Assembly (NCBI RefSeq): GCF_007829835.1
Contig: NZ_VIWP01000006.1
Location: forward strand, 1-64,000
Direction: 5' to 3'
Source: Neorhizobium alkalisoli
Lineage (GTDB): Bacteria; Pseudomonadota; Alphaproteobacteria; Rhizobiales; Rhizobiaceae
DNA: 64,000 nt
This document shows positions 42,249-50,434 of this stretch, piece by piece; position 1 is the stretch's first letter; each line of letters starts with the position of its first letter. A model generated the notes under the pieces. That model did not search any database, was not told the DNA's origin, and saw only the letters and a program-made list of their open reading frames with translations. A program made the translations under genes and the position numbers.

Positions 42249-43076
42249 TCAAAGCCGCGAGATCGCCCTCAGCTCGTCGGCGCTTGTCGTCGGAAAGTCG
42301 AAGAATTCCAGATAGGCCGGGATCTGTTCGAACAGCATGTCGGTGCCGACCTGATAGGCGCAGCCGCGGTCGCGGGCGGCGGCGAGGAATGGGGTGATCG
42401 CAACGCTCATGACGACCTCGCCGACAAAGGTCGAGGGCGAAAGGCGTGAAACATCGACCGGCAGCGGGTCGCCCGGCCGCATGCCGAGCGGCGTGGCGTT
42501 GACGACGATGTCGAAACCGGCCGGGTCGGGCGGACCGACCGTCACTTCGGTTGCCGGGTAATAAAGATTGAGGCGGTCGCGCAGGCCGGCGCTCGAGGCC
42601 TCGTTGCCGTCATAGAGTGCGATTTTTCGCGCACCTGCATCGGCGAGCGAGGCGGCGATTGCGGATCCGACACCGCCAGAGCCGACGATCAGGATGCTGG
42701 ATCCCGCGATCGCCTGCCCCTTGCGGGCAAGGCCGCGGGCAAAGCCTTCGCCATCGAACATGTCGCCAACGAGACGGCCATCCGGCCCCAGCCTGATCGC
42801 ATTCGCGGATCCGGCGACCCGCGCCCGGTTCGACGTCTCGTCGAGCAGGTCCATGGTGGCGACCTTATGAGGCATGGTGACGAGCGCGCCATGGATATTG
42901 GAGAGGCGGAAGACGAGTTTGACGAAGGCCGCGTAGTCCGCCGGCCTGCATCCCATCGGGATGACGACCGCGTCTATGCCGGCCTTGTCGAAATAGGGAT
43001 TGTAGATCAGCGGCGCCTTGAAGGACTCGGTCGGAAAACCGAGATGGGCGATCAGTTTCGTGGTGCCGCTAATCAT
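42249..43076 (-). CDS. Shikimate/quinate dehydrogenase-like enzyme (AroE family)
   Basis: A 275-residue NAD(P)-dependent dehydrogenase of the AroE family. The catalytic Lys is in TMPHK (K71), AGSANAI (88-94) and GDMFDGEGF (104-112) line the substrate site, and GSGGVGSA is the nucleotide loop. The usual SxS substrate motif near residue 17 reads ESFKAP, and the NTD motif reads MFD, so it is not a standard biosynthetic AroE. With the dehydroquinase and QuiC genes nearby it probably oxidises quinate or shikimate for catabolism. The ATG at 43076 avoids overlap with the ATPase gene; it is the last gene of the operon. Confidence 0.85.
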   Translation of the reverse strand: MISGTTKLIAHLGFPTESFKAPLIYNPYFDKAGIDAVVIPMGCRPADYAAFVKLVFRLSNIHGALVTMPHKVATMDLLDETSNRARVAGSANAIRLGPDGRLVGDMFDGEGFARGLARKGQAIAGSSILIVGSGGVGSAIAASLADAGARKIALYDGNEASSAGLRDRLNLYYPATEVTVGPPDPAGFDIVVNATPLGMRPGDPLPVDVSRLSPSTFVGEVVMSVAITPFLAAARDRGCAYQVGTDMLFEQIPAYLEFFDFPTTSADELRAISRL

Positions 43077-43128
43077 TGTCCTGATGCCTTTGCCTGCGTT
43101 TCTGCCGACATGAGATTCGCGCCGATCG

Positions 43129-43905
43129 CTAATGACGGAGGATTTCGCCGAGGAATTGCCGCGTGCGTTCGTGTTTCGGATTGGTGAAGAACTCGGCCGG
43201 ATGCGCCTCTTCGACGATCGCACCGCTGGCCATGAAGACCACCCGGTCTGCGACCTGACGGGCAAAGCCCATTTCATGGGTGACGCAGATCATCGTCATG
43301 CCCTCATCGGCGAGGCTGATCATCGTATCGAGCACTTCCTTGACCATTTCCGGGTCGAGCGCCGAGGTCGGTTCGTCGAACAGCATGACCTTTGGGCGCA
43401 TGCAAAGCGCACGCGCGATCGCGACGCGCTGCTGCTGGCCGCCGGAAAGCTGCAGCGGATATTTTTCCGCCTGTTCGAGGATTTTTACGCGGGCGAGCAG
43501 GGAGCGGGCGCGTTCTTCTGCCTCCGCCTTGCCGAGACCCAGCGCACGCATCGGGGCGAGCATGCAGTTCTGCAGCACGGTCAGATGCGGGAAGAGATTG
43601 AACTGCTGGAACACCATGCCGACCTCGCGGCGAATGGCGTCGATCGCCTTTGCCTGATGGCCGAGCAGCACGCCGCCGACGCGGATCTCGCCCTTCTGAT
43701 GGGGTTCGAGATAGTTGATGCAGCGGATCAGCGTCGATTTTCCGCTGCCCGAAGGGCCGCAGAGGACGATCTTTTCGCCCTTGCGCACCGTCATGTTGAT
43801 GTCGTGCAGAGCCTGGAAGGCGCCGTACCATTTTTCCACGTGATCGAGGGTGATCATGGTTTCGGTCGTCGCTGCTGAAACTTGGGTCATGGTCTGGATG
43901 TCCAT
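43129..43905 (-). CDS. Polar-amino-acid-type ABC transporter ATPase
   Basis: A 258-residue GlnQ-type ATPase. Walker A GPSGSGKST lies at 50-58, with LSGGQQQR, LFDEPTSALDPEM and the switch His in CVTHEMGFA. It serves the two permeases encoded directly upstream. An alternative start five codons in is possible. It sits in an operon with shikimate-pathway enzymes, so the cargo may be an alicyclic acid rather than an amino acid (inference). Confidence 0.92.
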   Translation of the reverse strand: MDIQTMTQVSAATTETMITLDHVEKWYGAFQALHDINMTVRKGEKIVLCGPSGSGKSTLIRCINYLEPHQKGEIRVGGVLLGHQAKAIDAIRREVGMVFQQFNLFPHLTVLQNCMLAPMRALGLGKAEAEERARSLLARVKILEQAEKYPLQLSGGQQQRVAIARALCMRPKVMLFDEPTSALDPEMVKEVLDTMISLADEGMTMICVTHEMGFARQVADRVVFMASGAIVEEAHPAEFFTNPKHERTRQFLGEILRH

Positions 43906-43920
43906 CGGTTTTCTCAGGGG

Positions 43921-44562
43921 TCAGCGGGCTGAGGCGGCGAAGCGGCGTTCCAGACGGGCGCCCAGGATCGTCAGCGGGCAGCACATCAGGAAATAAAGGA
44001 TGCCGACGATGCCGAAGACGGTCAGCGGCTGAAAGATCTGGTTGGAGATCATGTTGCCGGCACGGGTGAGTTCGGTGAAACCGACGATCGAGGCGAGAGA
44101 CGTTCCCTTGATCAGCTGCACGAGGAAACCGACCGTTGCCGGAAGCGAAATGCGCAGCGCCTGCGGCAGTACCACGTCCTTCATCCGCGACCAGTATTTG
44201 AGGCTGAGTGCCTTGGCGGCCTCCGTCTGCCCGCGCGGGACGGCCTCGATCGAGCCGCGCCAGATCTCGCCGAGATAGGCGCTGGCATGCAGCGTGAGGC
44301 CGATCGCAACGGCGATCCAGGCGTCGAGCTTGAAGCCGATCAGGGCAAGGCCGTAATAAACGACGAAGAGCTGCATCAGGAGCGGCGTGCCCTGAAAGAT
44401 CCCGATATAGCCGGCTGTGATGCGCTCGACGATGCGGTTTTCGCAGGTGCGCGACAGCGCCACCGCAAGCCCGCCGATACAGCCGCAGACGAAGCCGATG
44501 GCGGAGAGAAGCACGGTCCATTTCAGACCGATGAGGAGGAAGACAAATTCGTCGCGACCCAT
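43921..44562 (-). CDS. Polar-amino-acid-type ABC transporter permease
   Basis: A 213-residue HisMQ-family inner-membrane permease with about five membrane segments. The motif FQGTPLLMQLFVVYYG and the docking loop RGQTEAAKALSLKYW are typical. It follows the companion permease by ten bases and probably pairs with it as a heterodimer. Confidence 0.92.
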   Translation of the reverse strand: MGRDEFVFLLIGLKWTVLLSAIGFVCGCIGGLAVALSRTCENRIVERITAGYIGIFQGTPLLMQLFVVYYGLALIGFKLDAWIAVAIGLTLHASAYLGEIWRGSIEAVPRGQTEAAKALSLKYWSRMKDVVLPQALRISLPATVGFLVQLIKGTSLASIVGFTELTRAGNMISNQIFQPLTVFGIVGILYFLMCCPLTILGARLERRFAASAR

Positions 44563-44572
44563 CGTTTCGCTC

Positions 44573-45241
44573 CTACTTGACCGGATAGGTGAAATAACGG
44601 GCAGAGAAGAGCGCGAAGATGCGCATCATCACCCAGGAGATGATCAGGTAGAAAGCCGTCACGGTGAAATAGACCTCGAAGCTGCGGAAGCTTTCCGACT
44701 CGATACGCTGCGATACCGAGGTCAGCTCGTAGGCAGAGATGGCCGAGGCGACACTGCTGGTCAGTGTCAGCAGCACGAACTGGCTGGTCAGCGACGGGTA
44801 GATGGCGCGCAGCGCTGGCTTCAGGATGATCAGCCGAAAGACCTGCGCCTTGTGCAGGCCGAGCGCGAGGCCTGCCTCCATTTGTCCTTTCGGAATGGAT
44901 TGCACGCCGCCGCGGATGATCTCGATTGCATAGGCGCCGCCGTTGATACCGAGCGCGATGATCGCCGTCGGGGTCGGGTCGAGCCTCAGGCCCGTAAACG
45001 GCAGGGCGAAATAGAGGAAGAAGATCTGCACCAGAAAGGGTGTGTTGCGAATGATCTCGACGAAGCCGATCACCAGGTAGCGGAAAGGCTTGAAATGCGA
45101 GTCCCTTAAGGCCACGCCGCCGATGCCGATCACGGTTGCCAGCAGCATGCCGCAGATCGCCAGCAGGAATGTGCCGAGACAGCCGAGAAGCAGGTTTGGC
45201 AACCCGTCGATGACGGGGGTGAAATCGAGTTTATAGTTCAT
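44573..45241 (-). CDS. Polar-amino-acid-type ABC transporter permease
   Basis: A 222-residue HisMQ-family permease. The characteristic RNTPFLVQIFFLYFALPF and the docking loop KGQMEAGLALGLHKAQ are present. It is the first of the paired permeases, 32 bases after aroQ, and is expected to form the membrane channel with the next gene product. Confidence 0.92.
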   Translation of the reverse strand: MNYKLDFTPVIDGLPNLLLGCLGTFLLAICGMLLATVIGIGGVALRDSHFKPFRYLVIGFVEIIRNTPFLVQIFFLYFALPFTGLRLDPTPTAIIALGINGGAYAIEIIRGGVQSIPKGQMEAGLALGLHKAQVFRLIILKPALRAIYPSLTSQFVLLTLTSSVASAISAYELTSVSQRIESESFRSFEVYFTVTAFYLIISWVMMRIFALFSARYFTYPVK

Positions 45242-45273
45242 GATGCTCCTCTGGCCCGTCTTCCGTTTCCGGC

Positions 45274-45726
45274 CTAGTGGCCGTTTGCCCGCGCAACCAT
45301 GCCCGCCATGGCGTCGATCGCCAGCTCGTAGCCGGGCGCGCCGAAACCGATCAGGATCGCCGTCGCGATCCGCGAGATCAGCGAGTTATGGTAGATTTCT
45401 TCGCGGGCATGCACGTTTGAAATGTGCAGCTCGATCTTGGGCGGGTCAAACGTCTTGAGCGCATCGAGAAGTGCGATCGATGTAAAGGTGTAACCGGCGG
45501 GGTTGATGATGATGCCGCAGGCCGCATTGCGCGCCTGATGCACGCTTTCCACCAGTTCGCCCTCGAAATTCGTCTGGCGAAAATCCACGTCGAAGCCGAG
45601 CGACGCAGCCTTTGCGATGCAGGCCGCCTTGATATCGGCAAGCGTGGTCTTGCCGTAGATGGCGGGTTCGCGCTGTCCGAGCAGGTTCAGGTTGGGGCCG
45701 TTCAGCACAAATATCGTCTTTGTCAT
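45274..45726 (-). CDS. aroQ: Type II 3-dehydroquinate dehydratase, variant active site
   Basis: A 150-residue dodecamer-type dehydroquinase, which converts 3-dehydroquinate to 3-dehydroshikimate. FVLNGPNLNLLGQREPAIYG keeps R19 and Y24, and IELHISNVHAREE keeps H101 and R108. The usual NPGAYTHTS block reads NPAGYTFTS, so the normal H81 is F81, and the usual R112 is Y112. These are substrate-site positions in the Mycobacterium enzyme, hence an altered or catabolic paralogue. It is embedded in the ABC importer operon, which supports a catabolic role. Confidence 0.87.
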   Translation of the reverse strand: MTKTIFVLNGPNLNLLGQREPAIYGKTTLADIKAACIAKAASLGFDVDFRQTNFEGELVESVHQARNAACGIIINPAGYTFTSIALLDALKTFDPPKIELHISNVHAREEIYHNSLISRIATAILIGFGAPGYELAIDAMAGMVARANGH

Positions 45727-45805
45727 GATCGCGCTCCTTGAACGCGCAGATTTGGGAAAGGCGCCGGCCCTATGACTGGAAATTCCGGAGGGCGCAGAGA
45801 TCCGG

Positions 45806-45830
45806 CCGGCGGCCGGGTAAGGGCCGCCGG
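45806..45830 (-). other. GC-rich hairpin between binding-protein gene and aroQ
   Basis: A nine-base-pair perfect stem (CCGGCGGCC / GGCCGCCGG) with a seven-base loop lies 28 bases after the stop of the binding-protein gene. Such structures often protect binding-protein mRNA and lower expression of the downstream genes. No T-run is present. Confidence 0.55.
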
Positions 45831-45857
45831 TTTGTCATTTCGAACGAGAGATCTGGC

Positions 45858-46688
45858 TCAGTTGACGGTGAAGGGGATGTTCTCAAGACTTGCCGGGAAT
45901 TCCGGGACCGGCACCTTCATCCACTTGTCGTAGACCTTCTTCAACTCGCCATTGGCCTTGATCTTGTCGACGAAGGCGTTGATCGAGGCGTTGATTTCCT
46001 TCTCGCCAAGGCGCGTGCAGGCGCCATTGTAGAGTTTCTGGAATTCGAGCTTGTTTTCGAACTCGCCGGGACGGGCCTTTTCGACGCGGTCCATGTAAAA
46101 AATATTGCCGCCCAGCGCCTGAACCTGGCCGGAAGCGAGGGCCTGGACGCTCGGTGCATCGCCGTCATACCGGCGGATCGTGGCAGTCGACGGCGCGTTC
46201 TTGGTGACCTGGGTATCCTGTGCGGCACCCTTGGCGACGGCAATCGTCAGGTTGGCCATGTCCTCATTGGTCTTGATCGACATCGATTTCGGGCCGATCA
46301 GCACGATCGCGTTGGCGACATAAGGCTTGCTGAACTGCACGGCCTTGGCGCGATCCGGCAACATGGCCATGGTGGCGAAAAGAACATCGACGCGGCCGGT
46401 CGTCAGTGCCGGGATGCGGTTGTTGACTTCGAGCGGCACGAATTCCACCGGTACGCCCAGTTCCTTGGCGTAAAGCGTGGCGATATCGGCATCGAGCCCG
46501 TCCTGCTTGCCGGCGCTCGTCACAAAACCCCAGGGCGGGTTGTCGCCTTGAATGCCGACAACGAGCTTGCCCTTGGCCTTGATTTCATCGGGTGTAATGG
46601 CCGCAGCGGGGCCGGCCAGCCCGGCTATAGTCGCGAAAGCGGCAGCACACAACATCGCGTTGCGACGCGTCAGCATCGACTTGAGCAT
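45858..46688 (-). CDS. Periplasmic substrate-binding protein of the shikimate-locus ABC importer
   Basis: A 276-residue SBP_bac_3 protein. The signal peptide begins MLKSMLTRRNAMLCAAAF and is cut near GPAAA. The mature part includes GKLVVGIQGDNPPWGFVT and ELGVPVEFVPLEVNNRIPAL. The ATG at 46688 has a very strong ribosome site (AAGGAGGAGG); an upstream ATG would misplace the signal. It is the first gene of the operon, diverging from quiC. Polar-amino-acid family members normally bind amino acids, but its operon partners suggest quinate, shikimate or a conjugate. Confidence 0.88.
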   Translation of the reverse strand: MLKSMLTRRNAMLCAAAFATIAGLAGPAAAITPDEIKAKGKLVVGIQGDNPPWGFVTSAGKQDGLDADIATLYAKELGVPVEFVPLEVNNRIPALTTGRVDVLFATMAMLPDRAKAVQFSKPYVANAIVLIGPKSMSIKTNEDMANLTIAVAKGAAQDTQVTKNAPSTATIRRYDGDAPSVQALASGQVQALGGNIFYMDRVEKARPGEFENKLEFQKLYNGACTRLGEKEINASINAFVDKIKANGELKKVYDKWMKVPVPEFPASLENIPFTVN

Positions 46689-46807
46689 GATTTCCTCCTC
46701 CTTTTGGTGGTCGCGTGGACCGACAGTCGTCCTCACTCGACTGCATGGCTCATATTAGGCAGACGGGACGTGATAAATCAACAGAGTTTTTTAAAATCAT
46801 ATGAGAC

Positions 46808-46833
46808 TTTCAATTTAGCCAATTGAATTGAAA
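46808..46833. promoter_or_regulatory. Inverted repeat in the divergent quiC/importer promoter region
   Basis: TTTCAATT (46808-46815) and AATTGAAA (46826-46833) form an exact inverted repeat with a ten-base spacer, in the 249-base gap between the importer operon and quiC. It is a candidate operator for one of the two FCD-GntR proteins encoded after quiC. The rest of the gap is AT-rich, with no other clear element. Confidence 0.45.
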
Positions 46834-46937
46834 TCCTCGTGACATTTGCCATAATGCCTTCAGGAGGAGGATGCGTCGTTGCGGGCCAGGCTGCTTGCGC
46901 CGCGTATCCGGCAATACAGCTGGAAAGGTTGGGTATC

Positions 46938-48842
46938 ATGAAGACCTCGATTGCGACGGTAACGCTGAGCGGCGAACTGCCCGACAAGCTGGAAGCGATC
47001 GCCAAGGCGGGTTTCGACGGCGTCGAGATTTTCGAGAACGATTTTCTGGCATTTGACGGAAGCCCGTCCGATGTCGGCCGGATGGCCCGCGATCTTGGCC
47101 TGACGATCACCCTCTTTCAACCGTTTCGCGATTTCGAGGGCATGCCGGAGGGGCTGCGGAGCCGGACTTTCGACCGGGCGGAGCGAAAGTTCGACGTGAT
47201 GCAGGAGCTGGGCACCGGCATGGTGCTCGTCTGCTCCAATGTCTCTCCGGCAGCGCTCGGAGGCATAGACCGGGCGGCCGCGGATTTTCGCGAGCTCGGG
47301 GAGAGGGCGGCGAAACGCGGGTTGAAGGTGGGCTATGAAGCGCTGGCCTGGGGGCGTTTCGTCAACGACCATCGCGACGCCTGGGAAATCGTCCGGCGCG
47401 CCGATCACCAGAATGTCGGGCTGATCCTCGACAGCTTTCATTCCCTGTCGCGCAAGATCGATATCAACTCGATCCGTTCCATTCCCAAGGACAAGATCTT
47501 TATCGTCCAGCTAGCCGACGCGCCGCTGATCGATATGGATCTGCTCTATTGGAGCCGGCATTTTCGAAACATGCCGGGCGAGGGCGATCTGCCGGTGACG
47601 GCTTTTACGGAAGCGATCGCCTCGACAGGGTATGACGGCTATTTTTCGCTGGAAATTTTCAACGACCAGTTTCGCGGTGGCTCGACCCAGGCGATTGCGG
47701 CCGATGGCCATCGGTCGCTGATCTATCTTGCCGATCAGGTCAGGCGGAAGGTCGAGACGCCGATCGGGATCGCCATGCCGGAACGCGCCAAGGTTAAGGG
47801 TGTCGGTTTCGTCGAATTCGCGACCAGCGAGGATGAGGCCGACGAGCTGATCGCAATTCTGCAGGCGCTCGGTTTCCGCAAGGCGGCCAAACATCGCTCC
47901 AAGAAGGTCAGCCTGTTCGAACAGGGCGAGATTCGCATACTCGTCAATGTCGATACGGCCGGTTTTGCCAATGCTGCTTATGCCGTTCATGGCACCTCGG
48001 CCTATGCGCTGGCGATTGCCGTGGACGATGCGCAGGATGCCTATAACCGGGCGCTTGCGCTGGATGCCGAGCCCTTCCGTCAGCCGGTGGCTGAAGGAGA
48101 GCTGGAATTTCCGGTCATTCGCGGTGTCGGCGGCGGGCTGATCTATCTGATCGACGACAAGAGCCAGCTTGGGCGGTTTTCAGAGATCGATTTTGAAGTC
48201 GTTGCCACGGATCCCGGTACCGATGCGGCGGATGCCGGTCTGCTGCGCATCGATCACATCGCCCAAACGGTCGCCTATGACGAGATGCTGACCTGGTTGC
48301 TGTTCTACACCTCGATCTTCGATACGCGCAAAACGCCGATGGTCGATATCATCGATCCGAGCGGCGTCGTGCGCAGCCAGGTCGTGGAAAATGAAAGCGG
48401 CGCGCTGCGGCTGACCATGAATGGTGCGGAAAACCGCCGGACGTTGGCCGGTCATTTCATCGCCGAAAAATTCGGCTCCGGCATCCAGCATCTCGCCTTT
48501 TCGACGGATGACATTTTTTCGACCGCCGCATCACTGCGCGCGAAAGGTTTTCGACCGCTGCATATCTCGCCCAATTATTACGACGATATTGAAGCCCGTT
48601 TCGGTCTCGGTGAAGACCTGACCGAACGGCTGAAGGCGGAAAACATTCTTTATGACCGGGACGAGCACGGCGAATATTTCCAGCTCTATAGCCGGACCTA
48701 TGGCGAGGGCTTTTTCTTCGAGATTGTCGAACGCCGTGGTTATCGCGGTTATGGCGCGGCAAACGCCATATTCCGCATCGCCGCTCTGAAGAAGCAGATG
48801 CGGCCCGAAGGCGTGCCCAAGGATGCCGGCATCTCGCTTTAG
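46938..48842 (+). CDS. quiC: 3-Dehydroshikimate dehydratase, QuiC-type fusion (TIM barrel plus HPPD-like domain)
   Basis: A 634-residue two-domain enzyme like Pseudomonas QuiC1, which turns 3-dehydroshikimate into protocatechuate. Residues 1-275 are a sugar-phosphate-isomerase-like TIM barrel (MKTSIATVTLSGELPDKLEAIAK; NVGLILDSFHSLSR; YFSLEIFNDQF). Residues about 285-630 are a 4-hydroxyphenylpyruvate-dioxygenase-like VOC pair with apparent metal ligands in IDHIAQTV, IQHLAFST and FFFEIVER. The ATG at 46938 (GGAAAGG upstream) is chosen over an earlier frame start. It diverges from the importer operon and shares its stop region with a convergent regulator gene. Confidence 0.9.
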   Translation: MKTSIATVTLSGELPDKLEAIAKAGFDGVEIFENDFLAFDGSPSDVGRMARDLGLTITLFQPFRDFEGMPEGLRSRTFDRAERKFDVMQELGTGMVLVCSNVSPAALGGIDRAAADFRELGERAAKRGLKVGYEALAWGRFVNDHRDAWEIVRRADHQNVGLILDSFHSLSRKIDINSIRSIPKDKIFIVQLADAPLIDMDLLYWSRHFRNMPGEGDLPVTAFTEAIASTGYDGYFSLEIFNDQFRGGSTQAIAADGHRSLIYLADQVRRKVETPIGIAMPERAKVKGVGFVEFATSEDEADELIAILQALGFRKAAKHRSKKVSLFEQGEIRILVNVDTAGFANAAYAVHGTSAYALAIAVDDAQDAYNRALALDAEPFRQPVAEGELEFPVIRGVGGGLIYLIDDKSQLGRFSEIDFEVVATDPGTDAADAGLLRIDHIAQTVAYDEMLTWLLFYTSIFDTRKTPMVDIIDPSGVVRSQVVENESGALRLTMNGAENRRTLAGHFIAEKFGSGIQHLAFSTDDIFSTAASLRAKGFRPLHISPNYYDDIEARFGLGEDLTERLKAENILYDRDEHGEYFQLYSRTYGEGFFFEIVERRGYRGYGAANAIFRIAALKKQMRPEGVPKDAGISL

Positions 48843-49513
48843 GTGATATTGCCGCTTTTCAGCACATGCTCGACGCCGCTCTGCACATGCCGCCGGATGA
48901 CGGCGCATGCGCCTTCGACATCGCGTTTCAGTGCCAGTTCGAACAGCAGCTTGTGGTCATCGACCACAGGCACGCCGCGAAAACTGCGGGCTAGCATGTG
49001 ATAGCGCAGAAAGCGGTCGAAGACGGAGGAGAGGGTCTTCATCAGCGTCTCTGAATTGCAGGCGGAAACGATTGCCTGATGGAATTCCCAATCGTAACGG
49101 ACCCAGTCGACGGTGCGGGATGCATCGCCGGCAAGCAGCTTTTTCTCGGCGGCCGCGAGCTTGTGGTGGGCGGAGACGATGCGCCCCTCCCATTCGAGAT
49201 TGCCGGCGGCAAAGGAAAGGCTGATCGCATGGGTTTCTAGCACGCTGCGCAGATCCGCCAGTTCCTCCAGTTCCTTGCGGGAGGCGGGACTGACCTCGAA
49301 ACCGCGCTGGCCTTCGGCGAGAACGAGATTTTCCGTCGTTAGCCGGCTCAGAATTTCGCGCAGCGAGGAGATGCTGATCGAATAGCGTTCCTTGGCCTGT
49401 TCGAGCTTGATCTTGGCGCCGGGGGCGAGCGCTCCGGAAATGATGTCCTGGCGGATCTGTCGGAAGACGACGTCACTGACGGTCTCGGAAGTATCAACGA
49501 CAGTCTTCAGCAT
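48839..49513 (-). CDS. FCD-type GntR regulator 1
   Basis: A 224-residue GntR/FadR-like regulator. The N-terminal winged helix (SDVVFRQIRQDIISGALAPGAKIKLEQAKERYSISISSLREILSRLTTENLVLAE) precedes a helical FCD effector domain (ELADLRSVLETHAI; DWVRYDWEFHQAIVSACNSETL) whose His residues would bind a metal and a carboxylate ligand. Its stop overlaps the quiC stop in a convergent TTAG. It is probably a repressor of the quinate/shikimate genes. It is closely related to the next gene. Confidence 0.88.
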   Translation of the reverse strand: MLKTVVDTSETVSDVVFRQIRQDIISGALAPGAKIKLEQAKERYSISISSLREILSRLTTENLVLAEGQRGFEVSPASRKELEELADLRSVLETHAISLSFAAGNLEWEGRIVSAHHKLAAAEKKLLAGDASRTVDWVRYDWEFHQAIVSACNSETLMKTLSSVFDRFLRYHMLARSFRGVPVVDDHKLLFELALKRDVEGACAVIRRHVQSGVEHVLKSGNIT

Positions 49514-49581
49514 GGAATGTCTCGTTGTTCGCGACCGTCATCAAAACGGAGGATGAGGTGATGTTCCGAAGGAAAGCAGGT

Positions 49582-50247
49582 TCAGAGCAGGCCTTTGCCA
49601 AGCGCATGTTCGACGCCTCCCTGAATATGGCGCTGCAGAATCTTTTTGGCGGTGGCGCTGTCGCGCTGGAGTGCGGCTTCCAGCAGCTGCTTGTGTTCCT
49701 GTTCGGCGACGCCGCCGCGATAGGAAAGCGCTACCATCTGGTAACGCAGGTATTTGTCGAAGACCGACGAATGGGTTTCCATCAGAAGGCGCGATCCGCA
49801 GGCGGCGATCAGGGCCTGATGGAATTCCCAGTCATAGCGTTTCCAGTCTTCCGCATGGCTGGTATCGCCGGAAGCCATCGCCTCTTCCATGCGGGCCAGC
49901 TTGTAATGGGCGGAAACCAGCTTTGCTTCCCATTCGACATCGCCCTGCTCGAAGGATTGTTCGAGCGCGTGTTCTTCGAGAAGCAGGCGCAGGGCGGCGA
50001 TCTCTTTCAGGTCGGTGACCGAGATCGGCGTCACCACGAAACCCTTCTGGCCTTCGGCGACCACAAGGCCTTCCGAAGTCAGGCGGTTGAGGATTTCCCG
50101 CAGCGTGCTGACGCTGGTGTCATAGGCGCCTTTGAGGTTTTCCAGTTTCAGCTTCTGACCCGGCAGGAGGCGACCGAACAGGATATCGGCACGAATCTGT
50201 CGATAGCCGCTTTCGGCGACAGTTTCGTCTGATATTTCGCGCCGCAC
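49582..50247 (-). CDS. FCD-type GntR regulator 2
   Basis: A 221-residue paralogue of the neighbouring regulator, with the same layout: a winged helix (GYRQIRADILFGRLLPGQKLKLENLKGAYDTSVSTLREILNRLTSEGLVVAE) and an FCD domain (DWKRYDWEFHQALIAACGSRLL). The two genes lie 68 bases apart on the same strand, an old tandem duplication. They could respond to different ligands, for example quinate and shikimate or protocatechuate (inference). Confidence 0.88.
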   Translation of the reverse strand: MRREISDETVAESGYRQIRADILFGRLLPGQKLKLENLKGAYDTSVSTLREILNRLTSEGLVVAEGQKGFVVTPISVTDLKEIAALRLLLEEHALEQSFEQGDVEWEAKLVSAHYKLARMEEAMASGDTSHAEDWKRYDWEFHQALIAACGSRLLMETHSSVFDKYLRYQMVALSYRGGVAEQEHKQLLEAALQRDSATAKKILQRHIQGGVEHALGKGLL

Positions 50248-50434
50248 GGCATGTCTCCGATATTTCTGGTTTCGTCATATATATGCGTGCGCGCCTTGAA
50301 AATGCAATCACGCCGATATCGTCCTACAGGATCGCCGTGTCGCGAAACACATCGGAACGGTTGCTTTTCATCGCCGGCTTTTCGTGTGAAGACTGCCGCT
50401 GCAACCAAAGACAGCCTTGCAACAGGAGATGTTT

